The notes under the pieces: generated by a model
The model's database searches: none
What the model was told of the DNA's origin: nothing
The model's input: the letters and a program-made list of their open reading frames with translations, nothing else
From: an uncultured Coriobacteriaceae bacterium
GTDB taxonomy: Bacteria; Actinomycetota; Coriobacteriia; Coriobacteriales; Eggerthellaceae
Reading direction: 5' to 3'
Length of the DNA stretch: 16,446 nt
NCBI GenBank assembly: GCA_900550385.1
Contig: URRZ01000043.1
Location: 1-16,446, forward strand
Translations under genes and position numbers: made by a program
Shown here: piece after piece, positions 6,207-12,393 of the stretch
How the letters are laid out: each line of letters opens with the position of its first letter
Position numbering within the stretch: position 1 is the stretch's first letter

Positions 6207-8078
6207 CTACCGATCGCGGCGGAGCTTCCCCGATACCTTGCCGATGATGCCGGCGAGCATGGCCGATTCGGGGATGCCCAGCTTGAGCGCGAGGCCGTAC
6301 GTCACGACGAGCGCCGCCAGCCCGCCAGCGACGATGTAGGCGAACGATTGGGCGAGGGAGCCGGAAAGCGGCGCGACGAGGCTCTCCAGCGCGTAGAGGA
6401 CGCCCGCTCCGGCGGCGGCGCCCAGAAGCCCCAGCGCCAAGGCGCAGCCGAACGCGCGCGCGGTGGAGGCGAGCCCGAACGAGCCGAGGCGGCGATGCAG
6501 GTACACGATCAGGCAGATGTCCGCGAAGGCGTTGAAGGCTGCTTCGCCTGCGGCGATGACGCCGATGGGCGCGCCTTGGTGCGCGAAGGCGGCGCCTGCG
6601 ACGGTTATGGCCACCTGCAGCAGCATCGCGATGAGGTTCACGAAGGCGAACACGCCCATCATCCGAAGGCTGGAGAACGTCTTCTGCAGGTAGGTGTTGA
6701 TGCCGTAGAAGGGCAGCGCGAGGGCGAGCACGCTCAGGTAGCCGGCGATGAGCGCGACGCTGTCCATCGTGAACGCGCCCACGTGCAAAAGGCTGACCAG
6801 CGGGTAGGCGAACACGATAAGGTAGAGCATGAACGGGACGGTGAAGAACAGGATCTGGTTGATGCCGGACACGATGCCCCGCTTGACGCCCTCGCGGTCG
6901 CCTTCGGATTGCATCTCCGAGAGCTCGGTGAACATGGTGGTGGTGATGGGCACCACCAAAAACGAGTACGGGAGCGTGAACCACAGGCGCGCGTACAGCA
7001 GGACCGAGGGGCCGGCTTCGGCGAACACCAGGGATGCGGCGTTCTGCACTGAGACGGCTATGCACGAGGTGACCATGACGCCCACGGCGGGAAGCCCGAT
7101 GCCGATGGTCTCGCGCAGCGCGGGATCGTGCAGGTCGATGCGCGGGCGGAGGCGGATCCCGTTGCGCGCGAGCGCGGGGATCTGGATGGCCATCTGGACG
7201 AACACGCCCAGCGGGTTGCCGATGGCGATGATGTAGAGGGCGAGCTCGGGGTGGGCTGGCGCGACGAACGCGTAGGCGATGAACGTCGCGATGACGATGA
7301 CGTTGTTGGCCACCGGCGCGATGGAGGACCACAGGTAGTCGTGGTTGGCGTTGAGGAGCCCCGAGACGATGGACGACGCCCCGTAGAAGACGATCTGTAT
7401 GGCGAAGAACTGGAAGAAGAACGTGGCCTGGTCCATCTCGCCTTGGTCGGAGAAGAAGCTTTGCGTGTAGATGGCGACGCCCGGGAAGGCCATGCACAGG
7501 ATGGAGAGCGCGCCGAGGAACACCGCCACGATGGTGAGCAGGTTCGAAGCGTAGGCATTGCCCCCCTCGCGGCCGAGCTTCTTCTTCACCGACACGTACA
7601 CGGGCAGGAACGCTGTGACCAGCATGCCGCCCACGACCAACTCGTAGAGCATGTTAGGCAGGTTGTTCGCAACCTGGTAGGAGCTGGAGAGAAGCGAGGC
7701 GCCCAGCGCGAAGGCCATCGCCCAGGTCCGGATGAAGCCGGTGATGCGCGAGACGATGGTGCAGATGCTGATGATGGCGGCGGATGAGCCGATGTCGCCA
7801 TGCTCGGAAGCCTCGGACGGCTGCGCGTCCTCCGAGGAATCGGGGACGAGGTCCTCCCGGGGCGCGCCCCGCCTGCCGGATGGCGGAAGCTCGCAGGCGC
7901 CATCGTCCTCATCGGGGAGGCTCTGCCTGCCGCCGCGCTCTTCGGGCAGCGTCTTGTCGCGGCCGGCGTGGCGTGCAGCGGTGCGGTCCTTGCCCGCGTG
8001 GCGTCCGCGCGGCGCGGCGGCGTGGGCTGCCGCATCCTCGGTGCGGACGTGTTTCGCTCGCGAGAGCTTGTCGGGCAT
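6207..8078 (-). CDS. murJ: Lipid II flippase MurJ (MVF/MviN family)
   Basis: MurJ moves lipid-linked peptidoglycan precursor across the cytoplasmic membrane. The 623-residue product has a hydrophilic, charged N-terminal region of about 98 residues, then a multi-span membrane domain. That domain begins with the MviN-like first helix (IVSRITGFIRTWAMAFALG, about 108-126) and contains typical family stretches such as FFSDQGEMDQATFFFQFFA and GINTYLQKTFSSLRMMGVF. A short basic tail ends the protein. The start at 8078 has AAGGAAAG about 10 nt upstream. The reading frame stays open further upstream, but that stretch is antisense to nadK, and an in-frame alternative (MMKII, about 8123) would run into the nadK promoter. 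The long soluble N-terminus resembles the extra cytoplasmic regions seen in some actinobacterial MurJ proteins. It is divergent from nadK. Confidence 0.92.
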   Translation of the reverse strand: MPDKLSRAKHVRTEDAAAHAAAPRGRHAGKDRTAARHAGRDKTLPEERGGRQSLPDEDDGACELPPSGRRGAPREDLVPDSSEDAQPSEASEHGDIGSSAAIISICTIVSRITGFIRTWAMAFALGASLLSSSYQVANNLPNMLYELVVGGMLVTAFLPVYVSVKKKLGREGGNAYASNLLTIVAVFLGALSILCMAFPGVAIYTQSFFSDQGEMDQATFFFQFFAIQIVFYGASSIVSGLLNANHDYLWSSIAPVANNVIVIATFIAYAFVAPAHPELALYIIAIGNPLGVFVQMAIQIPALARNGIRLRPRIDLHDPALRETIGIGLPAVGVMVTSCIAVSVQNAASLVFAEAGPSVLLYARLWFTLPYSFLVVPITTTMFTELSEMQSEGDREGVKRGIVSGINQILFFTVPFMLYLIVFAYPLVSLLHVGAFTMDSVALIAGYLSVLALALPFYGINTYLQKTFSSLRMMGVFAFVNLIAMLLQVAITVAGAAFAHQGAPIGVIAAGEAAFNAFADICLIVYLHRRLGSFGLASTARAFGCALALGLLGAAAGAGVLYALESLVAPLSGSLAQSFAYIVAGGLAALVVTYGLALKLGIPESAMLAGIIGKVSGKLRRDR

Positions 8079-8086
8079 GGTCGGCG

Positions 8087-8114
8087 CTTTCCTTCGGTTC
8101 CGATTGGATATAAT
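8087..8114 (+). promoter_or_regulatory. nadK promoter
   Basis: A perfect -10 TATAAT lies at 8109-8114 with a weak -35 ctttcc at 8087-8092 (16-bp spacer). Predicted transcription starts near 8121, giving a leader of about 27 nt before ATG 8148. Confidence 0.65.
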
Positions 8115-8118
8115 CTTC

Positions 8119-8124
8119 ATCATA
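8119..8124 (-). promoter_or_regulatory. Candidate murJ -10 box
   Basis: On the minus strand TATGAT lies at 8124-8119, only 4 bp from the nadK TATAAT. It predicts a murJ start near 8112 and a leader of about 34 nt that carries the AAGGAAAG ribosome site. No convincing -35 is visible. If used, the two divergent promoters overlap and probably cannot be occupied together. Confidence 0.4.
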
Positions 8125-8147
8125 GCAAAGCGGAAAAGAGGGGCTTC

Positions 8148-9062
8148 ATGCTTATCCTTGTCATACGCAATAACTCCAACTCGCACGCCGTGGACGCGTC
8201 GCTGCTGCTGGCGACGTACCTGGCGACCCAGGGCATCGACTACGCGCTGGTGGACTCGACCGAGCTGTCGGGCCCCGCCGAGATGGGCGAGGTGCGCGCC
8301 GTGGTGGAGCGCGGCGTCGACATGGCGGTGGTGCTCGGTGGCGACGGCACCATCCTGCGCACGGCGCGCCAGATCGGCACGGCTGGCGTCCCCATCCTGG
8401 GGATCAATTTCGGACGCTTGGGGTTCCTGGCGAACGCGAGCGACGAGGGCGTGGTCTCCATCGTGGCGGCGGCGCTGGCGGGCGACGTGGTGCGGGAGCG
8501 CCGCGCGAACCTGCGCATCGACGTGGTGGGCGAGGGCGAGCCCGACCCGTGGGGCGACGACGGCTTCGGCGCGTCGGGCGGCGGTGCCGAGGATGCTCCG
8601 CGCCCGCATTCGTTCTTCGCGCTGAACGAGCTCGCCATCACGCGTGGAGCGAACGGGCGCCTGATCGATTTCTCGTTCGGGGTGTCGGGGGCGAAGGTGG
8701 CCGACATGCGCGGCGACGGCCTGGTGATATCCACCGCCACCGGCTCCACGGGCTACTCGCTATCGGCCGGCGGGCCTTTGGTCGCACCGGGGTTCGGCGG
8801 CCTGGTGGTGACGCCCTTGGCCCCGCACACGCTGCATTCGCGCGCCATCGTCACCGCGGAGAACGACATCGTCGACGTGTCGCTTCTGGATCCGGCGGAA
8901 AGCTCCTACCCGCGCGAGGCGACCCTGTTCGTCGACGGCGAGCCCATCGCGTTCGAGTCCCCCGCGCGCCGCATCTACGTCCGCCGCGGCGAGCAGCCCA
9001 CCATCCTGCTGCGCTACCAGCGCGAGGGCTTCTACGAGCACGTGGCGAAGACGTTCTTCTAG
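8148..9062 (+). CDS. nadK: NAD kinase
   Basis: This cytosolic enzyme phosphorylates NAD to NADP using ATP or polyphosphate. The 304-residue product has the signature GGDGT at 64-68 followed by INFGRLGFLAN, the NE pair (Asn160-Glu161) in ALNELAITR, and the glycine-rich DGLVISTATGSTGYSLSAGGP from about Asp190. ATG 8148 is preferred: AAGAGGGG lies just upstream and a clear TATAAT promoter precedes it, although the frame is open much further back, antisense to murJ. Residues about 128-153 form a Gly/Asp/Glu/Pro-rich insertion between the beta strands preceding ALNE, longer than in most homologues and probably a flexible surface loop. In many genomes nadK is followed by recN; here it is not. Confidence 0.95.
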   Translation: MLILVIRNNSNSHAVDASLLLATYLATQGIDYALVDSTELSGPAEMGEVRAVVERGVDMAVVLGGDGTILRTARQIGTAGVPILGINFGRLGFLANASDEGVVSIVAAALAGDVVRERRANLRIDVVGEGEPDPWGDDGFGASGGGAEDAPRPHSFFALNELAITRGANGRLIDFSFGVSGAKVADMRGDGLVISTATGSTGYSLSAGGPLVAPGFGGLVVTPLAPHTLHSRAIVTAENDIVDVSLLDPAESSYPREATLFVDGEPIAFESPARRIYVRRGEQPTILLRYQREGFYEHVAKTFF

Positions 9063-9120
9063 CCTGGACGGGTTGATGAGGGCGGTTCCGCCCGCTCGGT
9101 GATTCATGCGAAGTTAGGGG

Positions 9121-9245
9121 AGTTCCGCTGGCGGGGGCGGGGGTTCGCGCGCAGTTTGCGCAGCCTCTTGGGCGCGTTCGCAGAACGCGCCATATAAAAG
9201 GCGAGCACCTGTTTGAGCACGAGCCCCCGCCCCCGCCAGCGGAAC
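9121..9245. repeat. Large inverted-repeat element with internal hairpins (cloverleaf potential)
   Basis: Two 26-nt arms, 9122-9147 and 9220-9245, are complementary over their whole length with a single G-T wobble. Both are extremely GC-rich (gctggcgggggcggggg type). The 72-nt interior holds two more perfect hairpins: gcgca-gtt-tgcgc at 9149-9161 and ggcgcgttc-gca-gaacgcgcc at 9171-9191. A gagcac direct repeat lies near 9203-9219. No ORF or T-tract fits it. It may be a non-autonomous palindromic repeat (REP or MITE type) or a structured RNA; no target-site duplication is obvious. Confidence 0.7.
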
Positions 9246-9332
9246 GGCGCGGAGCGAGGGCTCGCACTTGGCTTGGGATTCGCCTACCGTTTACGCCTGT
9301 TTTCCAGCTTGGAGCGCGGGGACGGGGTTCGC

Positions 9333-10811
9333 CTACTTGTGGTAGTAGCGGCGCTGCTCGTACTTGGGCTCGCAGCAGACGTTGATGCCTAGGGTGCGGT
9401 AGAGGCGCTCGTCGGTCTCCGAGATGATCACCGAGAAGAACGCGTCGCAGCCGCGCAGCTTCTCCGCGCAGTCGATGAGCTGCGCCGCCTGCGGGTTGGA
9501 CGACGAGCTGACGGTCAGTGCGAGCAGGGTCTCGTCGGAGTGCAGGCGCGGGTTCTTCGCGTGCAGGTGCTCGGTCTTCAGGTGGCAGATGGGCTCGATG
9601 ACCTCGTCGGAGATGACGTCGATGTCGTCCATGCCAGCCACGCCCTTCAGCGCGTTCATCAGAAGCGACGACGCCGCGCCCAGAAGCGTGGAGGTCTTGC
9701 CGGTTACCACCGAGCCGTCGGGCAACACCATGGCGCCGGCGGGGCCTCCGGTGGTCTCCTCCTTCAGCAGCGCCGCGCTGCGGGCGGGCGAGAGGTTGGC
9801 GTCCACGCCGGCCTGGTTCATCAGCAGCTCCAGGCGCTCAAGGCGATCCTCGCCCGCGCCGGTGCGCTTCACCTCGACTGCGGTCTGGAAGTAGCGGCGC
9901 ACGATCTCCATCTTGGCGGCATCGCTCACGGCCTCGTCATCGACGATGGCCATGCCCGCCATGTTCACGCCCATGTCGGTGGGCGACTGGTAGGGGCTCT
10001 CGCCCATGATCTTCTCCATCATGGCCTTCAGCACGGGGAAGATCTCGATGTCGCGGTTGTAGTTGACCGTGGTCTCGCCGTAGGCCTCCAGATGGAAGGG
10101 GTCGATGGCGTTGCTGTCGTCCAGGTCCACCGTCGCCGCCTCGTAGGCGATGTTGACGGGGTGCTTCAGAGGCAGGTTCCAGATGGGGAACGTCTCGTAC
10201 TTCGCGTAGCCGGCCTTGATGCCGCGTTTGTTCTCGTGATAGAGCTGCGAGAGGCACGTGGCCATCTTGCCCGACCCGGGGCCGGGTGCGGTCACCACCA
10301 CCAGCGGGCGGCTGGTTTCCACGTACTCGTTCTTGCCGTAGCCCTCGTCGCTGACGATGTGCTCGATGTCGGTGGGGTAGCCGGCGATGGGGTAGTGCAG
10401 GCGGCTCTTGATGCCCAGCGCGTCCAGGCGGCGGCGGAAGGCATCGGCGTCGGGCTGGCCGGCGTACTGCGTGATGACCACGTCGCCCACCAAAAAGCCC
10501 ATGCCGCGGAAGATATCCATCAGGCGCAGCAAGTCGTCGTCGTAGGTGATGCCCAGATCGCCGCGCGTCTTGCTCTTCTCGATGTCGTTGGCGTTGATGC
10601 AGGTGATGATCTCCACGTCGTCGATGAGGCTTTCCAGCATGCGGATCTTCGTGTCGGGCTGGAAGCCGGGCAGCACGCGCGAGGCGTGGTAGTCGTCGAA
10701 GAGCTTGCCGCCGAACTCCAAGTAGAGCTTGCCGCCGAACTGCGCGATGCGCTCCTTGATGCGTTCCGCCTGAAGCTCGATGTACTTGTCGTTGTCGAAC
10801 CCGATGCGCAT
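9333..10811 (-). CDS. DUF1846 / UPF0371 family protein
   Basis: The 492-residue protein resembles the DUF1846 (UPF0371) family, conserved in Firmicutes and Actinobacteria with no settled function. Recognisable features are the start MRIGFDNDKYIELQ, the segment NANDIEKSKTRGDLGITYDDD, the glycine-rich PGPGSGK at about 176-182 (phosphate-binding-like, followed by MATCLSQLYHE), and FPIWNLPLKHPVNIAYEAATVDL. Length is typical. GAGGAGGAAGG precedes the gene: it sits about 10 nt from ATG 10811 but also 5 nt from an in-frame TTG at 10820, which would add three residues (MPI). ATG is preferred because the family usually begins with MRIGF-like sequence. It appears to be a single-gene unit with a TATAAT at 10857-10852. 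No convincing terminator is seen downstream. Confidence 0.88.
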   Translation of the reverse strand: MRIGFDNDKYIELQAERIKERIAQFGGKLYLEFGGKLFDDYHASRVLPGFQPDTKIRMLESLIDDVEIITCINANDIEKSKTRGDLGITYDDDLLRLMDIFRGMGFLVGDVVITQYAGQPDADAFRRRLDALGIKSRLHYPIAGYPTDIEHIVSDEGYGKNEYVETSRPLVVVTAPGPGSGKMATCLSQLYHENKRGIKAGYAKYETFPIWNLPLKHPVNIAYEAATVDLDDSNAIDPFHLEAYGETTVNYNRDIEIFPVLKAMMEKIMGESPYQSPTDMGVNMAGMAIVDDEAVSDAAKMEIVRRYFQTAVEVKRTGAGEDRLERLELLMNQAGVDANLSPARSAALLKEETTGGPAGAMVLPDGSVVTGKTSTLLGAASSLLMNALKGVAGMDDIDVISDEVIEPICHLKTEHLHAKNPRLHSDETLLALTVSSSSNPQAAQLIDCAEKLRGCDAFFSVIISETDERLYRTLGINVCCEPKYEQRRYYHK

Positions 10812-10851
10812 GATGGGCAAGCCTTCCTCCTCGCGATGATTTAACCAACCG

Positions 10852-10857
10852 ATTATA
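10852..10857 (-). promoter_or_regulatory. -10 box of DUF1846 gene
   Basis: A perfect TATAAT reads on the minus strand, about 40 nt before the start codon. The -35 region is GC-only and gives no recognisable hexamer. Confidence 0.5.
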
Positions 10858-11106
10858 GCGTAAGCGAGGTGCGCGGGCGGGGGATCGGCGCGCCGAAACG
10901 CTTCGGAAAAGAGATGGGACGCGAGGCGGGTCTGCGGGGTTAGTGCGGGTGCGGGATGCAGCGAGGGCTCCGCCGGAGGGCTGGCGGCGAGGTCGCCGCG
11001 CGCTGGCAGGCGTGATGGAGCGAGGCCGTCGGCGCTTCGACTTCACTTTTTCGTTGAACCGGGCGCATTCCCTGTGTGGGTTTTCTGCTCATGCGCGTTC
11101 CGCGTG

Positions 11107-11112
11107 TACTAT
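11107..11112 (+). promoter_or_regulatory. Candidate mscL -10 box
   Basis: TACTAT preceded by tg resembles a -10. It would give a 5' leader of about 92 nt before ATG 11211. No good -35 is seen. Confidence 0.35.
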
Positions 11113-11210
11113 AGCCTGCGGCTTATTCGGGGGAGGGTTCGCGCCGTGCGCCGAGCCGCGCTCCCTGCGAACGAAATCATCGAAAGCAACCAGAATGAGA
11201 GGGTGTATCC

Positions 11211-11702
11211 ATGAGCCTTGTTTCCGAGTTCAAAGAGTTCATCAACCGCGGCAACGTGATGGACATGGCCGTCGGTGTCGTCGTCGGCGGCGCGTTCACG
11301 GCGATCGTCACGTCGCTGACCGGCGATGTGGTGCAGCCGCTGGTCGACTTCGTCACCGGCACCACCGATGAGGGCATCCCGAACCTGCAGTTCACCGTGC
11401 CCGGCACCGCCATCACGTTCAACTTCAGCGGCTTCATCAGCGCGGTCATCCAGTTCTTCATCACGGCCGTCGTCGTGTTCGCCGTGGTCAAGGCGTTCAA
11501 CAAGGCGCAGAACCTGGGCGGCGACCTGTCCAAGGGCCTGATCGGCAAGGTCACCGGCAAGGACGGCGAGGAGGTCATGGTCGAGATGCTGCCTCCCACC
11601 TGCCCGTTCTGCCTGGAGGAGATCAAGGAGGGCGCGACCCGCTGCCCGCACTGCGCCGGCGCCCTGCCCGAGCCCGCCGCCCCCAAGCCCAAGGAGGCGT
11701 AA
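11211..11702 (+). CDS. mscL: Large-conductance mechanosensitive channel MscL
   Basis: MscL is a homopentameric membrane channel that opens under tension to release solutes on osmotic downshock. The 163-residue product has the conserved N-terminus and TM1 (EFKEFINRGNVMDMAVGVVVGGAFTAIV), a periplasmic loop at about 45-75, and TM2 (FISAVIQFFITAVVVFAVVKAFN). The C-terminus is longer than in E. coli MscL and carries two CxxC pairs, CPFC at 131-134 and CPHC at 145-148. These form a zinc-ribbon-like tail followed by a Pro/Ala/Lys end; such tails occur in MscL of several Gram-positive lineages. ATG 11211 has GAGAGGG about 8 nt upstream. The gene stands alone and ends in a strong terminator. Confidence 0.95.
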   Translation: MSLVSEFKEFINRGNVMDMAVGVVVGGAFTAIVTSLTGDVVQPLVDFVTGTTDEGIPNLQFTVPGTAITFNFSGFISAVIQFFITAVVVFAVVKAFNKAQNLGGDLSKGLIGKVTGKDGEEVMVEMLPPTCPFCLEEIKEGATRCPHCAGALPEPAAPKPKEA

Positions 11703-11739
11703 GGGGCATCCGGTTTTCCGGCTTACCGTCGCTGATCGA

Positions 11740-11776
11740 AGCGCGCGGGGGATCTCGTTCCCCGCGCGCTTTTTTC
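11740..11776 (+). terminator. Intrinsic terminator after mscL
   Basis: A perfect 10-bp stem gcgcgcgggg / ccccgcgcgc with a 9-nt loop is followed by six T. It is a textbook Rho-independent terminator. Confidence 0.92.
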
Positions 11777-11811
11777 TTTGTAAGCCGCTTTGCCGTTCTC
11801 CGAGCGTCCGC

Positions 11812-12282
11812 CTAGCGTCGTGGTGGGGCGGGGACGACGTGGCGCAGGCCGGTCTTGCCCATGAGCTCGACGATCGTGCCCGCCGCCTGCGAGAGCCGCT
11901 CCATCTCCTCGGCGTCGAGGCCCTCCAAGCTGGCGCGCAGGTTCTCGTCGACTGCGCGGAGATGCTCGTCCATCGTCAGCGCGCCGTGCTCCGTCAGCTG
12001 CGCGATGACCATGCGGCGGTTCTCGTCGCTGCGCCCGGTGTCTACCAAGCCGCGCTCGCGGAGGCTCTTCAGCGCGCGCGTCGCCTGCTCGGGGGCGATC
12101 CCCACGCGCTCGCTGAGCGCCGACATGTTCATGGGACCCTCGATGTGCAGTGCGATCATCAGGTCCATCTGGGTTTTGGTGAACAGGCGCTCCGGCTGGC
12201 TTGCCACCAGGGTCTTCTTGAACAGCTCGTGGAAGTACAGGGTTGCGTGGATGATCGACTCGGTGCCGTGGTTGCGCTCCAT
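11812..12282 (-). CDS. MarR-family transcriptional regulator
   Basis: The 156-residue protein has the MarR layout: N-terminal dimerisation helix, winged helix-turn-helix at about 35-100 (LFTKTQMDLMIALHIEGP, then MNMSALSERVGIAPEQATRALKSLRERGLVDTGRSDENRR covering recognition helix and wing), and C-terminal helices. The wing carries the typical basic DENRRM. MarR proteins bind palindromes as dimers and usually release on small ligands. ATG at 12282 has AAGAGGGA just upstream. It is divergent from an MFS efflux-type transporter, and the shared region carries a perfect 7-bp inverted repeat over the transporter promoter, so it very likely represses that gene and possibly itself. The ligand is unknown. 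Confidence 0.9.
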   Translation of the reverse strand: MERNHGTESIIHATLYFHELFKKTLVASQPERLFTKTQMDLMIALHIEGPMNMSALSERVGIAPEQATRALKSLRERGLVDTGRSDENRRMVIAQLTEHGALTMDEHLRAVDENLRASLEGLDAEEMERLSQAAGTIVELMGKTGLRHVVPAPPRR

Positions 12283-12290
12283 GATCCCTC

Positions 12291-12319
12291 TTTATGGTGA
12301 AATCGTTGATAAAGGTCAA
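12291..12319 (-). promoter_or_regulatory. Tentative marR promoter
   Basis: On the minus strand TTGACC (12319-12314) and CATAAA (12296-12291) are 17 bp apart. Start of transcription would fall only 1-3 nt from the start codon, which conflicts with the visible ribosome site AAGAGGGA, so either the mRNA is nearly leaderless or the real promoter lies further upstream. Confidence 0.3.
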
Positions 12320-12333
12320 GTGTTTGCTATACT
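12306..12333 (+). promoter_or_regulatory. Promoter of the MFS-CBS transporter
   Basis: A -35 TTGATA (12306-12311) and a -10 TATACT (12328-12333) are separated by 16 bp, giving a start near 12340. This is the best sigma-70 promoter in the window. Confidence 0.7.
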
Positions 12334-12348
12334 TGACGACCGTCAACT
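12315..12348. promoter_or_regulatory. Putative MarR operator
   Basis: GTCAAGT (12315-12321) and ACTTGAC (12331-12337) are exact inverted 7-mers around a 9-nt spacer that contains part of the transporter -10. A third half-site GTCAACT (12342-12348) follows after 4 nt and overlaps the predicted start. Bound protein would block the transporter -10 and the putative marR -35 at once. Confidence 0.6.
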
Positions 12349-12356
12349 ATAAGGCT

Positions 12357-12390
12357 GAAACGCCTCGCGTGCAAGGGGGCGGGGCGTTTC
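12357..12390 (+). promoter_or_regulatory. Leader hairpin overlapping transporter ribosome site
   Basis: GAAACGCC (12357-12364) pairs exactly with GGCGTTTC (12383-12390). The G-rich stretch gggggcgggg that could serve ATG 12394 is held in the loop and right arm. It may lower translation from 12394 and favour the internal ATG 12412. No T-tract follows, so it is not a terminator. Confidence 0.4.
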
Positions 12391-12393
12391 GTC

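Larger units (their letters stand above)
10812..11210. other. Non-coding stretch between DUF1846 gene and mscL
   Basis: About 390 nt holds no supportable gene; open frames here show no domain, ribosome site or sensible composition. The left end carries the DUF1846 ribosome site and a minus-strand TATAAT (10857-10852). The middle is GC-rich with only small hairpins (ccgaa/ttcgg near 10890-10905, ctccg/cggag near 10970). The right end carries a candidate mscL promoter and a leader of about 90 nt. Confidence 0.5.

Noticed and set aside
4981..7497. Long minus-strand open frame (838 codons)
   Set aside because: It runs antisense to the second NlpC/P60 gene and out of frame with murJ; composition is Arg/His/Ala-rich as expected for shadow frames in high-GC DNA.
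7800..8147. N-terminal extension of NAD kinase
   Set aside because: The frame is open but antisense to murJ; the TATAAT promoter and ribosome site place the start at 8148.
9080..9093. gggcg/cgccc hairpin as nadK terminator
   Set aside because: Only 5 bp and no T-run follows.
9540..10844. Plus-strand open frame across the DUF1846 gene
   Set aside because: Antisense to a gene with clear family features; His/Val/Ala-rich shadow composition and no ribosome site.
10943..11371. Possible small gene before mscL
   Set aside because: Overlaps the mscL start in another frame, is Arg-rich without domain features, and has no ribosome site.
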